From VGSG01 sp040756375 (GTDB lineage Bacteria; Desulfobacterota; Desulfomonilia; Desulfomonilales; Desulfomonilaceae): a DNA stretch of 64,000 bases. The notes below the pieces were generated by a model, which searched no databases, had not been told where the DNA came from, and was given only the letters and a program-made list of their open reading frames with translations. Position 1 is the stretch's first letter. Every line of letters starts with the position of its first letter. A program made the translations under genes and the position numbers. The stretch covers positions 310,001 through 374,000 of the forward strand of contig JBFLZC010000004.1 in NCBI GenBank assembly GCA_040756375.1, given 5' to 3'. Below are positions 16,971-23,253 of this stretch, piece after piece.

Positions 16971-17951
16971 TTATTTGAAGAGTTGGGTAACCAAGCGGTT
17001 AAGCATGGCTTCGCCCTTCACTTCGGTCTCAAAAAGCGGAACGATTGCTCGTACTCTTTCCTGGAATATCTTCCAGATTTCCTCCATGTGTTCATCCTGC
17101 ATTTTGACCCGATTCTGGACGAACTCGGCTGCGTCGCCCCCGACTTGTTCCTTCGGGATGAGGCCATTCACAACCACACCGCCCACGGGAATGCCGAATT
17201 CATAGAACCAATTGATGAACCGGGTGATCACCGCGATAGGCAAGCTTTCCGGCAGCGTGACAAAAAAGAAAGCGGTGAGCGCATCATCGGTCAGAAGCTC
17301 TTTCGCGTGCCCCATGCGGTCCTTGAAACTGAGCAGATAGTCTAGGAGCGGATCTTTCTCCTCTTTCTTGGAGAACGAGAGCATCTGTCGAAGCGATTTG
17401 GCTTCCTCTCTGCTCTTGAGCATCTTTTCTACCCACAGCCCGTAGACCTTGGACATGCCTAAGAGGCGCCTCGCGTTCGCGGTCGGGGCAGTGTCAAACA
17501 CGTAGAAATCGTATTCGTCCTTGAACATGAGCTCCATCATGTTCTCGAACATGGCCGATTCCTCGAACGCGGGGTTCATCGTTGCGGATTCGACGAATTC
17601 ATCAGCCTTCGTGGTGATGTCCGCGAATTTGAGAAACCAGTTGATCTTCTCTCGGATCTCTTTTTTGGAACGCTCGATGGTGTCACGAGTGTCGATCTCG
17701 AATGCGTAGCAATTCGCTTCGTCGCACACGACTACCGGTTTCCCGAACACATCCTGCTCGAACATATTGGAAAGGCTATGAACCGGGTTCGTGGAGGCGA
17801 GCAACGTTTTCCGGCCCTGTTTGGCGGACCAGAGCGCGGCCGCGCCTGCCATAACTGTCTTGCCGACTCCGCCCTTGCCCCCGAAGAAGATGTACTTGAG
17901 CTTAGGATGCTCAGTCATGAACTTGGTCATACTTGTTGCGATCTGGTTCAC
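16971..17951 (-). CDS. ArsA/Get3-like ATPase with Asn in place of the catalytic switch-I Asp
   Basis: The 326-residue protein starts at GTG 17951, with GGGGG six bases upstream. The deviant Walker A motif GGKGGVGKT is at residues 24-32. In ArsA and Get3 the switch I motif is STDPAHSLSD, whose Asp (Get3 D57) activates water. Here it reads STNPVHSLSN, so Asn55 takes its place; this mimics the known hydrolysis-dead Get3 D57N. Switch II is DTAPTANA at 153-160, where the family has DTAPTGHT. Nucleotide binding is likely but hydrolysis doubtful. The gene lies 18 bases after an intact paralogue, and the family works as dimers, so a catalytic/non-catalytic heterodimer is an attractive inference. Confidence 0.8.
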   Translation of the reverse strand: MNQIATSMTKFMTEHPKLKYIFFGGKGGVGKTVMAGAAALWSAKQGRKTLLASTNPVHSLSNMFEQDVFGKPVVVCDEANCYAFEIDTRDTIERSKKEIREKINWFLKFADITTKADEFVESATMNPAFEESAMFENMMELMFKDEYDFYVFDTAPTANARRLLGMSKVYGLWVEKMLKSREEAKSLRQMLSFSKKEEKDPLLDYLLSFKDRMGHAKELLTDDALTAFFFVTLPESLPIAVITRFINWFYEFGIPVGGVVVNGLIPKEQVGGDAAEFVQNRVKMQDEHMEEIWKIFQERVRAIVPLFETEVKGEAMLNRLVTQLFK

Positions 17952-17969
17952 TGGATACCCCCTGCCGGC

Positions 17970-18947
17970 TCAGAAATCACCGAACATGGTCTTGGCTAGT
18001 TTCTCAATCATGGGCAAGCCTGTTATGTCTCGCTCCATCTCAGGAACCGAAGCCAGAATCTCTCCGGCAAACTGTTGGTCGATTTCTTTGAGGTAATGAT
18101 CCTGCATTTCCAAGCGGTGCGTGAGATAATCAGGGATATTCTGGCCCTTGAGCTCATCCGGTAGAACACGATTGATGATATACCCGCTCAACGGGACATC
18201 GAACTTCGCAAAGAGCTGCGCAGCTTTCTGCGTGTCTTTGATGATCATCTTTTCCGCTGTCAGGACAAAGAAGAAGGCGGTCTTCTGCTTGTCGGTGAGG
18301 ATACTAGAAGACTTGTTGATTCTGTCTTTGATGTACAGCAGCTCTTTGAGGATTGCGTCCTCATCGAGTTCCTTCTGACGCTGCATCACCGCAGCGACCT
18401 GGTCATATTCACGCATCTGTTCCCGCAGCCCGGTGATCTTGCCTATCCAAGCGTCATAGACCGAGGCCATGCTGAGATAGTAAAGCGCGTGTCCCAGGGG
18501 GACTAAGTCGTAGATATAGTAGTCGTAATCCGCCTTGACCACTATATCGACCACTTCGTCGAAGATCGCGCTCTCCTCCATAGCTGGTTCTGCCGCGGCT
18601 GCCTGGATGTAGCTTTCGATCTCTTCCGGGATCTCTTCCATCCCGTACATGTCCCGGATCTTCTGCCGAATCTCGTCCTGATACGCTTTGACTCGACGGT
18701 CAGCGTCGATCTCTTGGGCATAGAGGTTCGGCATTATCTCTGTTGGGCCCTTTCCAAAGATGTCCCGCTGGAAGATGTCGGTCAGGGACGCCTGCGGGTC
18801 CACGGAGAAAACCAGGACCTTATAGCCTTTTTTTGCCAAGTAGTAGGAGGTTGCGGCCGAGAAGGTGGTCTTGCCCAGCCCGCCCTTGCCTCCGAACATG
18901 ATGTATCGACGGTTCGGATACTGCTCAAAAATTTTCGATAATGACAT
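17970..18947 (-). CDS. ArsA/Get3-like ATPase (catalytic Asp retained)
   Basis: The product has 325 residues from ATG 18947; a longer frame to 19022 starts in non-protein-like sequence. The P-loop GGKGGLGKTT is at 19-28, and switch I reads SVDPQASL with the catalytic Asp at residue 50. Switch II is unusual: DLVPLGHA (147-154) instead of DTAPTGHT. A conserved E-rich helix (EPAMEESAIFDEV, near 120) matches the region that in Get3/ArsA lies at the dimer and client side. No Get3-type CxxC zinc site is present. It is followed by the Asn-variant paralogue and preceded by two small paralogous genes. Confidence 0.8.
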   Translation of the reverse strand: MSLSKIFEQYPNRRYIMFGGKGGLGKTTFSAATSYYLAKKGYKVLVFSVDPQASLTDIFQRDIFGKGPTEIMPNLYAQEIDADRRVKAYQDEIRQKIRDMYGMEEIPEEIESYIQAAAAEPAMEESAIFDEVVDIVVKADYDYYIYDLVPLGHALYYLSMASVYDAWIGKITGLREQMREYDQVAAVMQRQKELDEDAILKELLYIKDRINKSSSILTDKQKTAFFFVLTAEKMIIKDTQKAAQLFAKFDVPLSGYIINRVLPDELKGQNIPDYLTHRLEMQDHYLKEIDQQFAGEILASVPEMERDITGLPMIEKLAKTMFGDF

Positions 18948-19069
18948 GCAGGTTAGCCCCCTGTCTTCGTATCGTTTTCGTGCGTGGAAACACGGCCGGA
19001 AACAAGTTGGTTCCCCAGGCACTCGGCCGCTTTTCCGAGACGTACAACAGCGCTCGCGCTGCGTAGCCT

Positions 19070-19342
19070 CTACGCGAGTGCGTCGGTCAAATCTTTCTCT
19101 CTGAGCATCCTGCGCTTCCAGGTCGAGATCTGGGGCACCACGTACGGCAGGAGCCGCAGCGAATAGTACGGTGGAAGAATCGGCACCCCGAGCATGTCAC
19201 CCATTGTTATGAGGATAAATAGATGCTCCATGCTCGCCCTTGTCTTAAGGGCAAATCGGGCTGAATCGTGAGCCGCAACACCGTATACGAATTCCTTTAC
19301 CGCCTGGAAGAAACCGGTCTTCTTTCCTTCGTCTTCCGCCAT
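19070..19342 (-). CDS. Small protein B of the CstA/ArsA-like operon
   Basis: This 90-residue protein is clearly paralogous to the next small gene. The two share [F/L]xYG at the start, EHLFxLITMGxxLGVPIxP, YYxLRLLPYxVP and the tail LREKDLTD. A hydrophobic stretch of about 18 residues near 40-58 could insert in or lie on the membrane, and the basic W-K-R-R end is probably cytoplasmic. It lies 122 bases before the first ArsA-like ATPase. I know no named family. A role as membrane partner or adaptor of the ATPase pair is inferred only from gene order and copy number (two small proteins, two ATPases). Confidence 0.65.
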   Translation of the reverse strand: MAEDEGKKTGFFQAVKEFVYGVAAHDSARFALKTRASMEHLFILITMGDMLGVPILPPYYSLRLLPYVVPQISTWKRRMLREKDLTDALA

Positions 19343-19382
19343 AGATCTACTCCCTCTTCTATATTGGTCAATCTTTACTATT

Positions 19383-19664
19383 CTACCCGAAATCAGCCTT
19401 GTCCGTCAGGTCTTTTTCCCTAAGTATATAACGTTTCCATCCGGCAAGCCGCGGAACCGCATAAGGAAGAAGCCTTAGCGTGTAATAATGCGGCACGATC
19501 GGCACGCCCAGCAAGTTCCCCATAGTGATCAACATGAAGAGGTGCTCGAAGTGGGCCTTCTTCTGGATAGCCACGAGAGCGGCTTCATGCATTGCCATCC
19601 CGTACAAAAACTCTCGCAGCTTCTGCCAGAGGCTCTTCTTCTTCTCCTCATGCTTGCTCGACAT
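19383..19664 (-). CDS. Small protein A of the CstA/ArsA-like operon
   Basis: This 93-residue paralogue of small protein B carries LREFLYGMAMHEAALVAIQK, EHLFMLITMGNLLGVPIVP and LRLLPYAVPRLAGWKRY. The ATG at 19664 gives a length matching B. A GTG at 19721 would add 19 mostly polar residues and has no better ribosome site. The gene is 40 bases upstream of B and 71 bases or more downstream of cstA, all on the minus strand. The conserved LLGVPIxPxYYxLRLLPY core is the obvious functional part. The function is unknown. Confidence 0.65.
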   Translation of the reverse strand: MSSKHEEKKKSLWQKLREFLYGMAMHEAALVAIQKKAHFEHLFMLITMGNLLGVPIVPHYYTLRLLPYAVPRLAGWKRYILREKDLTDKADFG

Positions 19665-19792
19665 GTCGGTCGTCCGACGCCGTTGGATTGCTCTTCCTAT
19701 AGTATGCTCATCGATAGGCACGGGGCAGACACATGGTCTGCCCCGTACAATCTCATGAGCTCAAACCAGTCAGAATCAGGACGTCGTCGGCA

Positions 19793-21481
19793 CTAAGCTT
19801 TCGAAGGAGCTGCTTCCGCCCTCACAGCCCGGAAGCGTCGGAACGCTTTGTACCCTTCCCAGGCCAAAACAAGCGCAGCGACCACCAGGAAGAGAGCCAC
19901 TACTCCCATGAGCGTATTTCCGATAAGAGCCTCGCCCTTCACCGCGCCCGAAAGCACCTTGACGACCAACAGGTTGTACGACGTGTAGAGCAAGGCAGCG
20001 ATCGTGGTCACGAACATGAATAGCATGGGATAGAAGGCCCAGGCAACCGGACGCCCCTCAGACACCATCCAGGCTGAGATGAGCAGGAGCGCCAGAGATG
20101 CCATAAGCTGGTTCGCACCGCCGAACAGGACCCACAGATACTGCCACCAGCCCGTCATGACCAGAAGTAAGCCCAAGATGCTCGCGATTATGGTACCCAC
20201 ATGAGCATTCCTGAATACCGGGCTTACGTCACTCAGCAACTCCGAAGTAGCTACCCTCATGAACCGGATTACCAACTGCATGATGGTGATCGCGAGGAAG
20301 ATCATCATGACGCTACCGTACGACGTAGCCACATTTAACGGAAGTCCTAGAACATTGAGGAACTGCCCCACGCCTGTGGCAAACACCTTAGCAGGGCCAA
20401 GCTTGATCGCTGCCGCGTAATCGGTTGCTGAGGTGAAAATGGTCCCCGCGATGATCAGTGCGAAGATGGCCAACATCATTTCGAGGAACATGACCCCCGC
20501 GCCGACGGGGCGGGCATCGACTTCGCTCTCAAGCTGACGAGCGGTTCCGGAACTCGAAACGATGCTGTGCCAGCCGGAGATCGCTCCACATGCGATGGTC
20601 ACGAACATGATCGGCCATAGGGGCCCGATAGGAATCGAAAAGCTCGTGACCGCAGGAAGCGTGAAATTGGGGGCCTTCAAGATGATGCCGATGATCCCGA
20701 AAAAAAGCCCGAAGAACACGATGTACGCGGCGACGTAGTTGATGGGCAACGCAAACCGCCAAATGGGCAAAACCGCGGCAAAATAGCAGAACACGAATGC
20801 ACAGATCGCCCAGATCCATCTGCTATTAGCCAATGATTCGCCCAGGATTGCGTTCGACGGCACCCAGCTGCCGAGAACAATGCCGAACAGAGAGATGGCC
20901 ACCGTAACGACCGTGGTCAGAATGATGTCCTGCTTCCACCGGTAAATCATCTGTCCGGCCAATACTCCGGCGATGGTCAAAAGAAGCCATGCCATGGGAG
21001 ACGCTTTCAGAGCGATCGCCGTGCTGACCACCACGTTCCCGAACGCGCCTGCTATGAGCAGAAGATAGAAGTAGATGAAAGACAGCAGGATGATTCGCGC
21101 TCGGGGTGATATGAGTTTGTGGCTCAGTCCGCCGAAGGACGCTCCTTCATGCCTCATCGCGATCATGGCGCTCGCGTAGTCATGAACCCAGCCGATGAAG
21201 AATGCGCCGAGCAATATCCAGAGCAATGCCGGTAACCATCCCCACTGTATGGCAATAATCGGGCCGATGATCGGACCCGCGCCGGCTATGGACTTGAACT
21301 GATAGCCATAGAGGATGTTCCGGCTCGTGGGCATGAATTCCACGCCGTCCATGTACATCTTGGCCGGCGTAGCCTTCTTCGCATCGGCCTTGATGACGTT
21401 CATGTCGATGTACCTGGCATAGAACCGGTAGCCTATGAAGGCCACCACGAAGCCGAGAATCAAGACAACAATGGCATTCAT
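19793..21481 (-). CDS. cstA: CstA-family carrier (carbon starvation protein A)
   Basis: The 562-residue protein has many transmembrane segments and the CstA hallmarks: YARYIDMNVI near the N-terminus, MPTSRNILYGYQFKSIAGAG near 50-70, IIGPIIAIQWGWLPALLW, and FIGWVHDYASAMIAMRHEG. CstA proteins import peptides and, in enterobacteria, pyruvate. At 562 residues this is shorter than the about 700-residue E. coli protein, as in many anaerobes. Transcription would run on into small genes A and B and the two ArsA-like ATPases, with no obvious terminator between. Pairing a carrier with ArsA-type ATPases recalls ArsA-ArsB, but any coupling is speculation. Confidence 0.9.
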   Translation of the reverse strand: MNAIVVLILGFVVAFIGYRFYARYIDMNVIKADAKKATPAKMYMDGVEFMPTSRNILYGYQFKSIAGAGPIIGPIIAIQWGWLPALLWILLGAFFIGWVHDYASAMIAMRHEGASFGGLSHKLISPRARIILLSFIYFYLLLIAGAFGNVVVSTAIALKASPMAWLLLTIAGVLAGQMIYRWKQDIILTTVVTVAISLFGIVLGSWVPSNAILGESLANSRWIWAICAFVFCYFAAVLPIWRFALPINYVAAYIVFFGLFFGIIGIILKAPNFTLPAVTSFSIPIGPLWPIMFVTIACGAISGWHSIVSSSGTARQLESEVDARPVGAGVMFLEMMLAIFALIIAGTIFTSATDYAAAIKLGPAKVFATGVGQFLNVLGLPLNVATSYGSVMMIFLAITIMQLVIRFMRVATSELLSDVSPVFRNAHVGTIIASILGLLLVMTGWWQYLWVLFGGANQLMASLALLLISAWMVSEGRPVAWAFYPMLFMFVTTIAALLYTSYNLLVVKVLSGAVKGEALIGNTLMGVVALFLVVAALVLAWEGYKAFRRFRAVRAEAAPSKA

Positions 21482-21936
21482 TCCCGCACCTCCTGCTTGC
21501 GGTAATCCATCATCTTTAAGGCCTCGGCGGATGTATTATCCACCCGAGAGCCGTTGGTCCTAATTCACACATTCTATGCGCGAAGCAGAACGCCTCGTGG
21601 CTTTTTTGCTGATCTACATCGGTCGTGGCTGATGGGGCGTTTGCGGATCCGGGCTCAAAACCCATAAGCCGGATCGTCCAACCCTCTCAGTGTTCAGGAA
21701 AGTGGGAAAGCCGCTACCTCGCCCACTTGACAATAGTGCAGGCCCCAGGTGAGGTCAAGTACTATTTTCCTCGTGCCGCGCTTGGGATTCCGTTGTACGT
21801 GACAAGTTATAAGGCTCACCTTTTTCATGGAGTCGTTTGACCGCGGGGTTTCTCGGTACGAATATATGGTTAAACGATCGATATGGAGTGCGAGCTTTCT
21901 TGGCTGTGTATTACCGCGACGAGAAAGGAAACCGTA
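21482..21936. other. Divergent intergenic region cstA / dioxygenase
   Basis: This 455-base region carries a candidate plus-strand promoter, TTGACC at 21837-21842 and GAATAT at 21860-21865 (17-base spacer), about 70 bases before the dioxygenase ATG. No gene or strong hairpin is seen. Confidence 0.4.
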
Positions 21937-22896
21937 ATGGATGAGCGCATTCTTGGAATACACCATGTCACCGCAATAGCGGGCGATCCTCAGCGCAACC
22001 TGGATTTCTACGGTGGCATCTTGGGCTTGCGGCTCGTGAAACTCACGGTGAATTTTGACGATCCGGGCACCTATCATTTCTATTTTGGAGATGAAACCGG
22101 CCACCCGGGCAGCATCATCACTTTCTTCCCGTGGCCTCGGGCTCCACGTGGGAGAAGAGGCGCGGGGCAGGCCACTGCGGTGGCTTTTGCGATTCCTGAC
22201 GGTTCACTGTCGTTCTGGATGGAACGTCTGAGACGCCATGGTGTGGCGTTTTCCGGACCTGCACATCGTTTCGGACGGGAACTCCTAGTCCTCGCAGACC
22301 CGGACGGATTGGTTCTGGAGTTGGTTCCAAGTGAAAGCGGAACGGAATTCAATCCGGCAACACATGGGCCGGTGAGCGCCGATCACGCCATCCGAGGCTT
22401 ACACTCGGTGACGCTGATGGAATCCCAATGGGACGCGACCTTATCGCTTCTCGAAGGAACGCTGGGCTTCGGATTTGAGGCCTCAGACGAGAACTGGTTC
22501 CGATTTAGACTTGGCTCAGGCGGTTCCGGCACGATAGTCGAAGTGTTGCGTGCGCCTGGAGAGGCTCCTGGAGTCGTGGCTGTAGGCACTGTTCACCACG
22601 TGGCTTGGCGAGTTGCGGACGGCGCAACTCAGAAGACCTGGCGCGCGAAAATTGTGGATCATGGCGTGGCAGCTACCAACGTGCTGGACAGGAAATATTT
22701 TACCTCCATCTACTTCCGCGAGCCGGGCGGAATCCTCTTTGAGATCGCCACTGACCCGCCTGGATTTGCGATCGACGAATCACTGGAAGAATTAGGGACC
22801 AGCCTTATGCTTCCTCCGTGGCTCGAGTCACGGCGTAGATCGCTTGAATCAACCCTTCCGCGGGTGACCGCGCCCAGGTTCGCCCGTGCCGCGTAA
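21937..22896 (+). CDS. Ring-cleaving dioxygenase / glyoxalase-fold protein (MhqO-like)
   Basis: The product has 319 residues. ATG 21937 has AAAGGAAA five bases upstream, while the longer frame from 21883 has no site. There are two vicinal-oxygen-chelate modules. The first opens ILGIHHVTAIAGDPQRNLDF with the first metal His, and the second opens AIRGLHSVTLME. Further ligands are likely in VHHVAWRV and in the C-terminal GGILFEIATD (Glu). This is the layout of the MhqO/PcpA-like group that cleaves hydroquinones or related rings with Fe(II). Oxygen dependence would be unusual in a strict anaerobe, so detoxification is possible. Confidence 0.8.
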   Translation: MDERILGIHHVTAIAGDPQRNLDFYGGILGLRLVKLTVNFDDPGTYHFYFGDETGHPGSIITFFPWPRAPRGRRGAGQATAVAFAIPDGSLSFWMERLRRHGVAFSGPAHRFGRELLVLADPDGLVLELVPSESGTEFNPATHGPVSADHAIRGLHSVTLMESQWDATLSLLEGTLGFGFEASDENWFRFRLGSGGSGTIVEVLRAPGEAPGVVAVGTVHHVAWRVADGATQKTWRAKIVDHGVAATNVLDRKYFTSIYFREPGGILFEIATDPPGFAIDESLEELGTSLMLPPWLESRRRSLESTLPRVTAPRFARAA

Positions 22897-23181
22897 TACG
22901 AGTCCGTGGGCAGGCAATCAATAGTCGTCTGAATCAGACACGGACCGGCCAAGGCACAGGTCCGTGGCAGCCCCAGACCGATATTGATTGGGTCTTGGGT
23001 GCCACTGACCTGGGGCACCAGGTCAGTGCGGCCCTTCGGCCCAATGCTATTTTCGCCGTTTGAAAGCGAAGTGGTGCAGCTCGCCGGATTGCTCATCACA
23101 TATGTGTCTTGTAGCGTCCCGCGTAACACCGGAATCGGCACCACTTCTAGGGATTGGATTGCGAATAGGTGGGGTAAGAGA
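22897..23181. repeat. Cluster of inverted repeats between convergent genes
   Basis: Two perfect hairpins lie here: CACGGACC at 22939-22946 with GGTCCGTG at 22959-22966, and CACTGACCT at 23003-23011 with AGGTCAGTG at 23020-23028. The second overlaps an alternative pairing of GGTGCC (22998-23003) with GGCACC. A weaker TTCGC/GCGAA pair follows near 23053. No gene is seen. The region may contain the terminator of the dioxygenase gene plus a REP-like element. Confidence 0.5.
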
Positions 23182-23209
23182 GGGAGGTCCGCCTTGCGGC
23201 AAGCCTCCC
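23182..23209 (-). terminator. Terminator-like hairpin of the FecR/coiled-coil gene
   Basis: GGGAGG (23182-23187) pairs with CCTCCC (23204-23209), and CCGC/GCGG pair inside. It lies 45 bases after the stop on the minus strand. The tail beyond it has only a modest pyrimidine run. Confidence 0.35.
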
Positions 23210-23253
23210 ATCTTGAGCTTCTGAGTGTGAGAGCAAATGATCTACGCCTAAGG

